Source: Deltaproteobacteria bacterium
GTDB taxonomy: Bacteria; Myxococcota_A; Polyangia; Polyangiales; JADJMO01
Direction: 5' to 3'
DNA: 52,800 nt
Assembly (NCBI GenBank): GCA_022843175.1
Contig: JALHOE010000035.1
Span: 1-52,800, forward strand
The notes beneath the pieces were generated by a model. The model was given only the letters and a program-made list of their open reading frames with translations. It did not search any database and was not told the DNA's origin. The position numbers and the translations under genes were made by a program. Below, in pieces: positions 26,088 to 35,488 of the stretch (position 1 is the stretch's first letter; every line of letters starts with the position of its first letter).

Positions 26088-29000
26088 ATGTCAAAAGAGA
26101 CCAAGCACTCGCGCCGCAACTTCCTTCAGGGCTTCCTCACCGTCTCTCTCGTGGCGGCGAAGTCCGGAGCGGCGCCGCTTCGGTACCTCAAGCCCCTCGA
26201 GGTCGAGAACCCACTCGCCTCGTACCCGAACCGCGACTGGGAGCGCGCCTACCGCAACATCTTCAAGCCGGACTCCTCGTTCGTGTTCCTCTGCGCGCCG
26301 AACGACACGCACAACTGCCTGCTGCGCGCCTACGTAAAGAACAACGTTCTCGTGCGCATCGGCCCGACGTTCGGGTACGGCAAGGCGCAGGATCTCTACG
26401 GCAACACCGCCTCCCATCGCTGGGATCCGCGGCTGTGCCAGAAGGGCCTCGCGCTCGTGCGCCGCGTCTACGGTGACCGTCGCGTGAAGTCGCCGATGAT
26501 TCGCGTCGGCTTCAAGGCGTGGGCCGACGCCGGGTTCCCGCGCGATCCCGCCACCGGCAAGCCCGACGCCAAGTACTTCCAGCGCGGCAAGGACAAGTGG
26601 CTGCGGGCGACGTGGGACGAGGCGTACACGTACTCGGCCAAGGCGCTCGACAACATCATGCGCACGTACTCGGGCGAGGCGGGCGGGAAGTTCCTGACGG
26701 CGCAGGGCTACGACCACGACACGATCGAGGCGCTCGAGCACGCCGGGACCCAGACGTTCAAGCTCCGCGGCGGAATGGCGCTGCTCGGCATGACGCGCAT
26801 CTTCGGCCTCTACCGCTTCGCCAACATGATGGCCCTGGCGGACTCCAAGATCCGCGGCGTCCCACCCGAGAAGGCCATCGGCGCGCGCGGCTGGGACAGC
26901 TACTCGTGGCACACCGATCTGCCTCCGGGACATCCGATGGTCACCGGCGCGCAGACCAACGACTTCGACCTGTTCACCGTCGAGCACTCGAAGCTGTGCC
27001 TCGTGTGGGGCATGAACTGGATCACCACCAAGATGCCCGACAGCCACTGGCTGACCGAGGCGCGCCTGAAGGGCACCAAGGTCGTGGTGATCACCGTCGA
27101 GTACAGCGCGACGGCGAGCAAGGGCGACGAGGTCGTCGTCATCCGACCCGGCACCGACCCGGCGTTCGCCCTCGGGCTCGCGCAGGTGATCATCGGCAAG
27201 AAGCTCTACGACGAGACCTGGGTCCGCACGAACACCGACCTGCCGTTCCTGATCCGCATGGACACGCTGCAGCCGCTGCGTCCCGACGAGGTGGATCCGA
27301 GCGCCCTCCCCGGGTACGCCGCGAGGCCCCCCGGCAACCTCGACATCGTCAAGAAGGGCCAGAAGCCGCCGCCGCTCGTCCAACACAAGAAGCAGATGAC
27401 CGCCGAGGCGATGGCCGGAGACTTCGCGCCGCACCTCGCGTGGGACGGCGAGAAATCGAAGCTGCTCGTCGTCACCCGCGACGACTTCGGCAAGGCGTTC
27501 ACCGCCAAGCCGACGCTCGAGGTCACGCAGAAGGTGAAGCTGAAGGACGGCAAGGAGGTCGAGGTCCGCTCGCACTTCTCGCTCCTGTCGCAGTACCTCA
27601 ACGACAACCTGACGCCCGCGCAGGTCGCCAAGATCACCGGCGCGCCCGCGGCCGCGATCGAGGCGCTCGCCGAGCAGATCGCGAAGAACCCCGAGAAGAC
27701 AACGTTCGCGACCGGCATGGGCCCGAACCAGTTCTTCAACTCCGACCTCAAGGACCGCGCGATCCTGCTCGTCGCCGGCCTCACCCGGAACCTCGGGTTC
27801 CCCGGCGGCAACGTCGGCAGCTACGCCGGCAACTACCGCACGGCGATCATCGGCGGCGTCCCCGTCTACACGATGGAGGATCCCTTCAACATCCAGAAGG
27901 ACGCGAAGGGTCCGATCACCACCAAGAAGTACCTGCACTACGAGTCGCTGCACTACTACAACTACGGCGACCGCCCGCTCCGCCGGGGCAACAAGAACTT
28001 CACCGGCAAGAGCCACATGCCCGCGCCGACGAAGGCAATGTGGCTCAACAACAGCAACTCGGTCATCGGCAACGTGAAGTGGCACTACGACGTCGTCCAC
28101 AACACGCTCCCCGGCATCGAGTTCATCGCGTTCTCCGACTGGTGGTGGACGGGCTCCTGCGAATACGCCGACATCGTGTTCGCCTGCGACTCGTGGGCGG
28201 AGTTCAAGGTCCCCGACATGACCGCGAGCTGCACGAACCCCTTCGTGCAGATCTTCCCGAGGACGCCCCTGCCCCGCGTCTTCGACACCAAGAGCGACAT
28301 GGAGATCATCGCCGGCGTCTCGAAGGCGCTCGGTAAGGTCTACGACGACGACCGCTTCGCCGCGATGTGGAAGTTCGTCGACGAGGACAAGGTCGACGTC
28401 TACCTCCAGCGCATCATCGACGCCTCGTTCGCGCTCAAGGGGTACACGATCGAGGACCTCCACAAGAAGGCGACCGAGGGCATCCCCGCGCTCGTGAACA
28501 CGCGCACCTACCCGCGTCTATCGTCCTACGAACAGGCGAAGGGGGAGCAGCCCTGGCACACCAAGTCGGGTCGGCTCGAGTACTACCGTCCCGAGCCCGA
28601 GTTCATCGAGTCCGGCGAGAACCTCATCGTCCACCGCGAGCCGATCGACTCCACCTTCTACGAGCCCAACGTCATCGTCGCCAAGGCCCACCCGGCGCTG
28701 CGCCCGAAGCAGCCGGCGGACTACGCGCTCAAGAACGACGACCTCTCGACCGAGACGCGGCAGGTGCGCCACGTGCAGAAGACGGTCGAGGAGCTCATGG
28801 CCAGCAAGCACCCGCTGATGGCGAAGGGCTACCAGCACATCTACCACACGCCCAAGTACCGCCACGGCGCGCACACCACGCCGGTCGACACCGACTTCAC
28901 CGGCGTGCTGTTCGGTCCCTTCGGCGACGTCTACCGCCACGACAAGCGCATGGCGTCGGTCACCGAGGCGTACATGGACATCAATCCATCGGACGCGAAG

Positions 29001-29555
29001 GAGCTCAAGCTCGACGACGGTGACTACGTCTACATCGACGCCGATCCCGAGGACCGGCCCTATCGCAACGCGAAGCCGGGAAGCGAAGAGGCGAAGGTCT
29101 CGCGACTCCTCCTCCGCGTTCGCTACTACCCCGGCACGCCGCGCAAGGTCGCCCGAACCTGGCACAACATGTACGGGAGCACCTTCGGGAGCGTGAAGGG
29201 GCACGAGTCGCGCATCGACGGGCTCGCGAAGAACCCCGAGACGAACTACCAGTCGATGTACCGGTACGGCTCGCACCAGAGCGCGACGCGCGCGTGGCTC
29301 AAGCCGACGCTGATGACCGAGACGCTCGTCCACAAGGACGCCTTCGGCCAGGCCATCAACAAGGGCTTCCTCGCCGACATCCACTGTCCGGTCGGCGCGC
29401 CGCGCGAGGCGTTCGTGAAGCTCACCAAGGCAGAAGCCGGAGGCCTCAACGGTCAGGGCTTGTGGCGCCCCGCGGCGCTCGGGTTCCGGCCCACCTACGA
29501 GAGCGAGGGCATGAAGACATATCTCAAGGGCGGCTTCGTCCTGATCAAGAGCTGA
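26088..29555 (+). CDS. Molybdenum oxidoreductase alpha subunit, NxrA/NarG-type (type II DMSO reductase family)
   Basis: A 1155-aa catalytic subunit, the length expected for periplasmic nitrite oxidoreductase NxrA. A Tat signal (SRRNFLQGF, residues 8-16) directs folded export. The proximal [4Fe-4S] site reads CAPNDTHNC (Cys69, Asp73, Cys77) plus Cys117 in DPRLCQKG; the PNDTHNC string matches my memory of Nitrospira NxrA. The Mo ligand is probably Asp277 in [10 protein letters not shown], aligned with the Asp of NarG's WYSDLPPASP. Later blocks ([31 protein letters not shown]) fit molybdopterin-guanine dinucleotide binding. The family interconverts nitrite/nitrate or reduces oxyanions; direction is not visible. 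A GGGGAGG ribosome site precedes the ATG. Confidence 0.88.
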   Translation: MSKETKHSRRNFLQGFLTVSLVAAKSGAAPLRYLKPLEVENPLASYPNRDWERAYRNIFKPDSSFVFLCAPNDTHNCLLRAYVKNNVLVRIGPTFGYGKAQDLYGNTASHRWDPRLCQKGLALVRRVYGDRRVKSPMIRVGFKAWADAGFPRDPATGKPDAKYFQRGKDKWLRATWDEAYTYSAKALDNIMRTYSGEAGGKFLTAQGYDHDTIEALEHAGTQTFKLRGGMALLGMTRIFGLYRFANMMALADSKIRGVPPEKAIGARGWDSYSWHTDLPPGHPMVTGAQTNDFDLFTVEHSKLCLVWGMNWITTKMPDSHWLTEARLKGTKVVVITVEYSATASKGDEVVVIRPGTDPAFALGLAQVIIGKKLYDETWVRTNTDLPFLIRMDTLQPLRPDEVDPSALPGYAARPPGNLDIVKKGQKPPPLVQHKKQMTAEAMAGDFAPHLAWDGEKSKLLVVTRDDFGKAFTAKPTLEVTQKVKLKDGKEVEVRSHFSLLSQYLNDNLTPAQVAKITGAPAAAIEALAEQIAKNPEKTTFATGMGPNQFFNSDLKDRAILLVAGLTRNLGFPGGNVGSYAGNYRTAIIGGVPVYTMEDPFNIQKDAKGPITTKKYLHYESLHYYNYGDRPLRRGNKNFTGKSHMPAPTKAMWLNNSNSVIGNVKWHYDVVHNTLPGIEFIAFSDWWWTGSCEYADIVFACDSWAEFKVPDMTASCTNPFVQIFPRTPLPRVFDTKSDMEIIAGVSKALGKVYDDDRFAAMWKFVDEDKVDVYLQRIIDASFALKGYTIEDLHKKATEGIPALVNTRTYPRLSSYEQAKGEQPWHTKSGRLEYYRPEPEFIESGENLIVHREPIDSTFYEPNVIVAKAHPALRPKQPADYALKNDDLSTETRQVRHVQKTVEELMASKHPLMAKGYQHIYHTPKYRHGAHTTPVDTDFTGVLFGPFGDVYRHDKRMASVTEAYMDINPSDAKELKLDDGDYVYIDADPEDRPYRNAKPGSEEAKVSRLLLRVRYYPGTPRKVARTWHNMYGSTFGSVKGHESRIDGLAKNPETNYQSMYRYGSHQSATRAWLKPTLMTETLVHKDAFGQAINKGFLADIHCPVGAPREAFVKLTKAEAGGLNGQGLWRPAALGFRPTYESEGMKTYLKGGFVLIKS

Positions 29556-29567
29556 CGGAGGCGCATC

Positions 29568-30704
29568 ATGGGTAAGGTCAAGAATTGGCACGTCGGGCGG
29601 GAGATTGAGTACCCGTACGCGGAGAGTCGCCCCAAGAAGCAGTGGGCGATCGTCTTCGATCTCAACAAGTGCATCGCGTGCCAGACGTGCACGCTCGCGT
29701 GCAAGACAACCTGGACCAGCGGCAAGGGCCAGGAGTACATGTTTTGGAACAACGTCGAGACGAAGCCGTGGGGCGGCTTTCCTCTCGCGTGGGACCTGCG
29801 CATCCTCGAGAAGCTCGGGCGGCAGGAGTGGAGCGCGAAGGGCGAGTACGGCGGCAAGACGCTGATCGAGGCCGCGCCCCAGAACGAACGCGTGCTCCAC
29901 TTCGCGCCGCAGGACGAGGACTGGATGTACCCGAACGTCGGCGAAGACGACTGCGCCGGCGCGCCCGTCGACGGCGGCGGGCACATCGGCGCGCTCCCGC
30001 ACGACAAGTGGTTCTTCTATCTGCCGCGCACGTGCGCGCACTGCACCTACCCGGCGTGCCTCGCGGCGTGTCCGCGCAAAGCGATCTACAAGCGCCCCGA
30101 GGACGGGATCGTCCTCATCGATCAGTCGCGCTGCAAGGGCTACGGCGAGTGCGTGCGCGCGTGCCCGTACAAGAAGTCGATGTACAACCCCTACACGCGC
30201 ACCAGCGAGAAGTGCGTCGGCTGCTACCCCGCCGTCGAGCAGGGGATTCAGCCCCAGTGCGTCGTGAACTGCATCGGCAAGATCCGCGTGATGGGGTTCA
30301 TCAACCCCCCGTGGAGCGCGCGCGAGGACAACCCGATCGACTACCTGGTGCACAAGAAGCAGATCGCGCTCCCGTACTACCCGCAGCTCGGGCTCGAACC
30401 GAACATCTATTACATCCCGCCGATCCACGCCGACCGCGAGTACCTGCACCAGATGTTCGGGCCGCTCGTCGACGGAGCGATCCAGCGCTACCGCGAGCTC
30501 CCGAACGATCCCGTCGCCCAGGGGCTGCTCTGCTTGATGGGCAGCACCGATCGGATCATGCACCGGTTCACCGTCGACAAGGGCGTGGCCGCGGGCTTCG
30601 ACGACGCCGGCGCCGAGCTGGTCAGGGTCCCGGTCACCGAGAACATCTTCGAACGCCCGGCCTTCGACGCGAAGTACGGCGCCATCCGGAACAACACGCC
30701 ATGA
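29568..30704 (+). CDS. Iron-sulfur beta subunit, NxrB/NarH-type
   Basis: A 378-aa electron-transfer subunit. The four-cluster ferredoxin pattern is complete: CIACQTCTLAC (Cys35, 38, 41, 45), CAHCTYPACLAACPRKAIYK, CKGYGECVRACP and CVGCYPAVEQ with later Cys in QCVVNC. The segment GKGQEYMFWNNVETKPWGGF is nearly a signature of the NarH/NxrB branch, and PACLAACPRKAIYKRPEDGI and LPYYPQLGLEPNIYYIPP match the NxrB side. No signal peptide, so it would be exported together with alpha (hitchhiking). The ATG has GGAGG at 29557-29561 and lies 12 bp after alpha. Confidence 0.92.
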   Translation: MGKVKNWHVGREIEYPYAESRPKKQWAIVFDLNKCIACQTCTLACKTTWTSGKGQEYMFWNNVETKPWGGFPLAWDLRILEKLGRQEWSAKGEYGGKTLIEAAPQNERVLHFAPQDEDWMYPNVGEDDCAGAPVDGGGHIGALPHDKWFFYLPRTCAHCTYPACLAACPRKAIYKRPEDGIVLIDQSRCKGYGECVRACPYKKSMYNPYTRTSEKCVGCYPAVEQGIQPQCVVNCIGKIRVMGFINPPWSAREDNPIDYLVHKKQIALPYYPQLGLEPNIYYIPPIHADREYLHQMFGPLVDGAIQRYRELPNDPVAQGLLCLMGSTDRIMHRFTVDKGVAAGFDDAGAELVRVPVTENIFERPAFDAKYGAIRNNTP

Positions 30705-30718
30705 GCGGGGGAGCCATG

Positions 30719-31576
30719 ATGAGAACACTTTTCGTCGGAGCGGCGCTCTCGCTCGCCGCGCTCTCGTGCGGCAAGAGCAAGCCGCCGCCGCCGGCTCCGC
30801 TCAAGGAGCTGGTGGTCAAGAAGGTCGCGGCAGATCTGACGGTCCCCGATCCCTCGGCCGCGTTCTGGAACGACATCCCGGCGGGCGTGGTGACGCTGCT
30901 CGCGCAGCCGATGATCGCGCCGCGCCCCGAGAAGACGACCACCGAGAGCGTCCTCGTCCAGGCGGTGCACGACGGCACTCGCGTCGCCTTCCGGCTGCGA
31001 TGGAAGGATCCGGAGATCAGCGAAGCCGGCAGGCTCGGCATGTTCTCCGACGCGTTCGCGCTCGAGTTCCCCGCCGCCGACGGCCCGCCGCCGCCGGTGA
31101 TGATGGGCGCCAAGGGGATGCCGGTGCACCTCTTCCACTGGCGCGCGCAGTACCAGCGCGACGCGGAGAAGGGGAAGCCGACGATGGAGCAGCTCTATCC
31201 GCACATGTCCGTCGACATGTATCCCCACGAGTACAAGACGGCCGACGCCGGCGCGAAGGAGCACGCCGAGCAGTACTCCCCCGGTCTCGCCGAGGGCAAC
31301 CCGCAGTCGTACGTCAAGGCGGGCGTCGACGAGATCATCGCCGAGGGCTTCTCCACCTCCTCGGTGCGCGAGGGGAACGGCAGCGCCGGTCGCGGCGCGT
31401 GGGCCAACGGCGAGTGGACGCTGGTGATCGTGCGGCCCCTGGCGATCGCCGGCGGCTCCACGCTCAAGGCGGGCACGCCGGGCAACATCGCCTTCGCCGC
31501 CTGGCAGGGTGGCCAGGGCGAGGTCGGCTCGCGCAAGTGCGTGACGATGGCCTGGACACCGGTGACCATCCAATGA
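30719..31576 (+). CDS. Heme-b gamma subunit (ethylbenzene-dehydrogenase type), predicted lipoprotein
   Basis: A 285-aa subunit of the type II DMSO reductase gamma family (EbdC/SerC/DdhC/ClrC and NxrC-like). The signal peptide FVGAALSLAALSCGKS has a lipobox (Cys17), so the protein would be lipidated. The fold is the beta-sandwich that binds one heme b by Met and Lys; the best candidates are Met134 in KGMPVHLFHW and Lys273 in GSRKCVTMAW, in the two conserved positions. Ribosome site GGGGGAG (30707-30713) favours the ATG at 30719 over those at 30701 and 30716. The stop overlaps the TorD start. Confidence 0.85.
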   Translation: MRTLFVGAALSLAALSCGKSKPPPPAPLKELVVKKVAADLTVPDPSAAFWNDIPAGVVTLLAQPMIAPRPEKTTTESVLVQAVHDGTRVAFRLRWKDPEISEAGRLGMFSDAFALEFPAADGPPPPVMMGAKGMPVHLFHWRAQYQRDAEKGKPTMEQLYPHMSVDMYPHEYKTADAGAKEHAEQYSPGLAEGNPQSYVKAGVDEIIAEGFSTSSVREGNGSAGRGAWANGEWTLVIVRPLAIAGGSTLKAGTPGNIAFAAWQGGQGEVGSRKCVTMAWTPVTIQ

Positions 31577-32256
31577 GCGTGCTCCGCGACCGCGCACGCG
31601 AGTTCGCCCTCGCCTCGGCCCTCGCCGCCTACCCCGACGACGAGCTCGTCGAGACGCTGCGGGCGCTCTCGCCCTCGCTCGACGCCCACCCTCACGCGGG
31701 GCGCTTCGTGCGCGCCCTCGCCGAGGAGGGTGGCCTCGACGAGCTGCGTTCGAGCTACGTCGACCTCTTCGACCGCGGCTCCGCCCGCATCGCGCTCTAC
31801 GAGACCGAATACGGCCGCATGCGCGGGCTCTCCAAGGGCAACGACCTCGCCGACATCAGCGGGTTCTACCGGGCGTTCGGGCTCACGCCGAACGAGGACG
31901 ACACGCACGAGATGCTCGATCACATCGCCGTCGAGCTCGAGTTCTACGCGACCCTCCTCGCCAAACAGGACTACCTCTCCGGCGAGGGCGACGCCGAGGG
32001 CACCGAGATCGTCGAGGACGCGCGGCGGAAGTTCCTCGAAGCCCACCTCGGCCCGCTCGCCAGGGCGGTGGCCGCGCGCTTCACGTCGGCCGAGCGCCCC
32101 CCACACGGAGATGTGATGGTGTGGTGCGGCGAGCTCGTCGGACGCGAGTGCGAGGCGCTCGAGGTGAAGCCAGTGCCTCTCGACTTCTTCGCCGAGGACG
32201 AGGACGGTCGCTCGCCGATGAGCTGCGGCAGCGTGCGACTGCCCGTGCTCTCGTGA
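31573..32256 (+). CDS. TorD/NarJ-type molybdoenzyme assembly chaperone
   Basis: A 227-aa all-helical protein with the TorD/DmsD/NarJ pattern: YVDLFDRGSARIALYETEYG with the typical aromatic and Glu positions, then DISGFYRAFGL and HEMLDHIAVELEFYATLLAK, where the His and Glu of the family lie. Such chaperones bind the Tat signal of the alpha subunit, hold it for molybdopterin insertion and stop premature export. It overlaps gamma by ATGA and MoaA by GTGA. It is probably dedicated to the alpha subunit encoded upstream. Confidence 0.9.
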   Translation: MSVLRDRAREFALASALAAYPDDELVETLRALSPSLDAHPHAGRFVRALAEEGGLDELRSSYVDLFDRGSARIALYETEYGRMRGLSKGNDLADISGFYRAFGLTPNEDDTHEMLDHIAVELEFYATLLAKQDYLSGEGDAEGTEIVEDARRKFLEAHLGPLARAVAARFTSAERPPHGDVMVWCGELVGRECEALEVKPVPLDFFAEDEDGRSPMSCGSVRLPVLS

Positions 32257-33206
32257 AGCGTCGCCTCGCGGTCGTCGAGCCGCCCGCGGGGCTCACGTTG
32301 CGCGTGAGCGTGCTCGATCGCTGCCAGTACCGCTGCGGCTATTGCCTGCCCGGCAGCGCGGCGCCGTTTCTCGCCGCCTCGCGCTGGCTCTCGGTCGACG
32401 ACTACGGCAGGCTCGCGCGCGCGTTCGGGGGGCACGGAGTCGACAAGGTGCGGTTCACCGGCGGCGAGCCGCTCCTCCGGCGCGAGCTCCCGGAGATCGT
32501 CGCTGCCTTCCGCGACGCGAGCCCGAGCTGCGATCTCGCGCTGACCACCAACGGGCTCCTGCTCACCGAGCGTCTCGACGCGCTGGTCGAGGCAGGCCTG
32601 CGGCGCGCCACGGTCCACGTCGACAGTCTGCGGCCCGAGCGATATCGCGCGCTGATGGGCCCGGGCGACGTCGGGCACGTGCTCGAGGGCGCGCTCGCCG
32701 CGCGCCGCCGCCTCGCCGAGGTCAAGCTCAACGTGGTCGTGCAGCGCGGTCGCAACGACGACGAGATCGAGGAGTTCCTGGCCTTCTCCGCGGCGACGGG
32801 CGTCGAGGTCCGGTTCATCGAGCTGATGAGCACGGGCAGCGCGAACGACTACATCGCGCAGGTGTTCATCTCGGGGCGCGAGATCGTCGCGCGCGCGCGC
32901 GCGACGCCGCTGCCACGCACCCGGCCGAGCGATCCGGCCGCGCGCTTCCTCAGTCATGACGGCGTGGCGTTCGGCGTCATCGCCTCCGACACCGAGCCCT
33001 TCTGCGACGCCTGCGTGCGACTGCGGCTGACGGCCGACGGACGCCTTCGCGGCTGTCTCTACGAGGCGCCCGGCGTCTCGCTCCGTGAGCTGTCGAGCGA
33101 CGCGCTCGCGGAGCGGATCTCCGCGGCGCTCCGCGCGAAGCGCAGTCACCACCCGAGCGTGACGCGGACGCAAGAACCCTTCAGCATGGCGCAGACGGGC
33201 GGTTGA
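32253..33206 (+). CDS. moaA: GTP 3',8-cyclase MoaA
   Basis: A 317-aa radical SAM enzyme from a GTG in a GTGA overlap with torD. The radical SAM cluster is CQYRCGYC (Cys24, 28, 31), the SAM motif FTGGEP follows, and the second MoaA-specific [4Fe-4S] site is CDACVRLRLTADGRLRGC near the C-terminus. The chain ends in MAQTGG; the final Gly-Gly is important in MoaA. It makes the first intermediate of molybdenum cofactor synthesis from GTP. The location in the operon suggests a supply of cofactor linked to production of the Mo enzyme. There is no obvious moaC or other moa gene here. Confidence 0.93.
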   Translation: MKRRLAVVEPPAGLTLRVSVLDRCQYRCGYCLPGSAAPFLAASRWLSVDDYGRLARAFGGHGVDKVRFTGGEPLLRRELPEIVAAFRDASPSCDLALTTNGLLLTERLDALVEAGLRRATVHVDSLRPERYRALMGPGDVGHVLEGALAARRRLAEVKLNVVVQRGRNDDEIEEFLAFSAATGVEVRFIELMSTGSANDYIAQVFISGREIVARARATPLPRTRPSDPAARFLSHDGVAFGVIASDTEPFCDACVRLRLTADGRLRGCLYEAPGVSLRELSSDALAERISAALRAKRSHHPSVTRTQEPFSMAQTGG

Positions 33207-33281
33207 GCCGCGCGCGTGACCGATGTCATGCGCGGGCGCCCAGTGACCGAACGATGACGCCCGGGTCGCGAACGACTGACG

Positions 33282-33300
33282 AGCGAGCCTGATGCTCGCC
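33282..33300 (+). terminator. Short hairpin after moaA, weak
   Basis: GCGAGC (33283-33288) pairs with GCTCGC (33294-33299) around CTGAT, 77 nt after the moaA stop and just before the next start. It lacks a U-tract. It may instead lie in the leader of the radical SAM gene. Confidence 0.25.
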
Positions 33301-33304
33301 GGCC

Positions 33305-35056
33305 ATGAGCACACAGATCCTGCTGACGAGCGTGGTTCGTCCCTTCGGCGGCCCCGGCGAGGGAGACTCGGTCGGCGCAGAGCTGTTCCACGCGCAGGTC
33401 ACGAGAGCGCAGGGCGCGTTCAGCCTCCGCCAGGTGATCCGCGTGTGGGGGCTCGACCTCATCGCCGAGAACATCGAGGCGCCGGCGGTGGTGCTCCACT
33501 ACCCCTCGCTGGACGAGCTCGAGGCCGAGCTGCGAAGGCGCCACTACACGCACGTCGGCATCAACTTCGTCGTCGCGACGTTCCACAAGATCCCGGCGAT
33601 GGTCCGCGCGATCCGCGAGATCTCGCCGGGCACCAAGGTGATCCTCGGCGGCTACGGAACGGTGCTGCCGGACGCCGTCCTCGCGCCCTTCGCCGACAGC
33701 ATCTGCCGCGAGGAGGGCGTGCGATTCATGCGTCGACTCCTCGGCGAGGAGCTCGAGCGCCCGATCGTCTCCGCCCACTCGCCGGTGCCGTCGGCGCGCG
33801 TGCTCGGCTTCCAGCAGTCGACGGTCGTCGGGCACGTCACCGCGGGACTCGGCTGCGCGAACGGCTGCGACTTCTGCTGCACCTCGCACTTCTTCAAGCG
33901 GCGCTACGTCAAGCTCCGCGGCGGCGGCGAGGACATCTACCAGGCGATGATGGAGACCAAGCGGCGCGCAGAGCTGGACGGCCACGAGATGGGCTCGTTC
34001 GCGCTCATCGACGAGGACTTCTTTCTCCAGCGCAAGCGCGCCGAGGAGTTCCTCGAGGCGGTACGGCGCGGCGGCGAGCCGCTGTCGATCTTCGGCTTCG
34101 GCAGCGTGAAGGGGCTTTCGCAGTTCACCGGCGCGGAGATCGCCGAGATGGGCTTCGACCTCGTGTGGACCGCGTTCGAGGGCAAGAGCTCCGGCTACGA
34201 GAAGCTGCGCGGCCGACCGATCCCCGAGCTCCACGACGACCTCGACGCGCACGGCGTCGGTCGTTTGTGCTCGATGATCGTCGGGTTTCCCTATCAGGAC
34301 GAGGCCACCGTGCGCGCCGAGTTCGAGGAGTTGATGAAGCTCGAACCGAGCCTGGTGCAGGTCCTCATCTACTTCGCGTTCCCGGGCACGCCGTTCTTCG
34401 AGCAAGTGGTGCGCGAGGGACGTTTCCTCGATCGCTACGCCAAAGACCCCGATCTACGGAGGTGGGACGGCTTCGCGCTCCACCTGCAACACCCTCACTT
34501 CACGCCCGAAGCGCTCGAGTCGCTGCAGCGCGCGCTCTACCGCGAGGACTACCGACGGCTCGGTCCCTCGGTGCACCGACTCGCGCGAAGCTGGCTGCGA
34601 GGGGCGAACAGACTCGAGGGCTCGTCGAACGCATTGCTCCGCAAGCGCGCGGCGCGGCTGCAGAAGGACGCGCGCGGCGTCCTCCCGACCCTTGGCGCGA
34701 GCGCGCTCTTGCCGAGCAGCGAAGCCAAGCGGCGCGCGCGGCTGCTCGAGCAAGAGCTGCTCGCGGCGACCGGCAAGCGGACGCTCGCCGATCGCGCGAT
34801 CGCCCCCTTCGCGCTCGCCCTCGGCGCGGTGGCCGAGGCGACCGCGCGGCTCGGGCTCCTGCAGCAGCCCGGGCTCCTCCGCGTCGCCCACCGCCTGGAG
34901 GAAGACACGAGCGCGTCGACGCTGTTCGCGCTGCACGGCTCGCGCATGTCGGTCGCGCGACGGCTCTCCGAGGACGTTCGTCACCTGCTGCGCGCGCGGC
35001 TCGGGCTGCTCGAGGGCCCCCCGAGGATCGGCGCGTGGGCGCCGCAGCCTACTTGA
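33305..35056 (+). CDS. B12-binding domain radical SAM protein
   Basis: A 583-aa protein. Residues 1-150 resemble a cobalamin-binding Rossmann domain (HVGINFVVATFHKIPAMVRA, KVILGGYGTVLPD). The radical SAM core starts at CANGCDFC (Cys184, 188, 191), with GFGSVKG and MIVGFPYQD later. After the core there is an extra region of about 170 residues with helices but no recognised domain. Class-B-like enzymes of this design methylate unreactive carbons or phosphorus, or make other radical changes; the substrate is not known. It is 98 bp after moaA and in the same direction, but a separate transcript is possible. The 3' end overlaps the next gene by 8 bp. Confidence 0.85.
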   Translation: MSTQILLTSVVRPFGGPGEGDSVGAELFHAQVTRAQGAFSLRQVIRVWGLDLIAENIEAPAVVLHYPSLDELEAELRRRHYTHVGINFVVATFHKIPAMVRAIREISPGTKVILGGYGTVLPDAVLAPFADSICREEGVRFMRRLLGEELERPIVSAHSPVPSARVLGFQQSTVVGHVTAGLGCANGCDFCCTSHFFKRRYVKLRGGGEDIYQAMMETKRRAELDGHEMGSFALIDEDFFLQRKRAEEFLEAVRRGGEPLSIFGFGSVKGLSQFTGAEIAEMGFDLVWTAFEGKSSGYEKLRGRPIPELHDDLDAHGVGRLCSMIVGFPYQDEATVRAEFEELMKLEPSLVQVLIYFAFPGTPFFEQVVREGRFLDRYAKDPDLRRWDGFALHLQHPHFTPEALESLQRALYREDYRRLGPSVHRLARSWLRGANRLEGSSNALLRKRAARLQKDARGVLPTLGASALLPSSEAKRRARLLEQELLAATGKRTLADRAIAPFALALGAVAEATARLGLLQQPGLLRVAHRLEEDTSASTLFALHGSRMSVARRLSEDVRHLLRARLGLLEGPPRIGAWAPQPT

Positions 35057-35417
35057 GGGTGACGGTCGCCGATCGCGGATCGCTCGCATTGCCCTCGCGA
35101 TCGAGGACCAGGACGTTGATCGTCAACGCCCCCTTCGGCGCGGTGCCGACGATGCGGAGCGCGAGGGGCTCGGCGCTGGCGCTGCTCTTCCCGGCCGCCG
35201 GATAGTGGGCGATCGCGCGGATCGACGGGACCTCGACGCGCACGCGGCTCACCGTGTCGTCGTCGTCGTGATAACCGATGGTGCCGTCGACGTGATACGT
35301 GCCGTCCGCGTCGAGCGTCGCCGACTCGGGCAGCACGAGCTCGTCGATCACCGGGATCTTCCCGTGGGAGACCTCGCACGCCGCGAGAAACAAACAGAGC
35401 GCAGCCAATCGCTTCAC
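35049..35417 (-). CDS. Small lipoprotein with beta-sandwich-like domain
   Basis: A 122-aa lipoprotein starting from a GTG at 35417: signal peptide KRLAALCLFLAAC, then a beta-rich chain (LVLPESATLDADGTYHVDGT, YHDDDDTVSRVRVEVPS, ALTINVLVLDREGN) like an Ig/FnIII-type sandwich, with an acidic DDDDT turn that could bind calcium. It is convergent with the radical SAM gene and overlaps it by 8 bp. Function is unknown. Confidence 0.7.
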   Translation of the reverse strand: MKRLAALCLFLAACEVSHGKIPVIDELVLPESATLDADGTYHVDGTIGYHDDDDTVSRVRVEVPSIRAIAHYPAAGKSSASAEPLALRIVGTAPKGALTINVLVLDREGNASDPRSATVTLK

Positions 35418-35488
35418 GGCGAGTCGTATACACCGACGGAGAACGGACGGCCCCCGCGCGGTCACTCCGTCTCACGTGATCGCGGCCG

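Noticed and set aside
26088-33206. Assignment as an ordinary cytoplasmic NarGHJI nitrate reductase
   Set aside because: Alpha has a Tat signal, gamma is a lipoprotein-like heme-b protein of the EbdC type, and no NarI membrane subunit is present.
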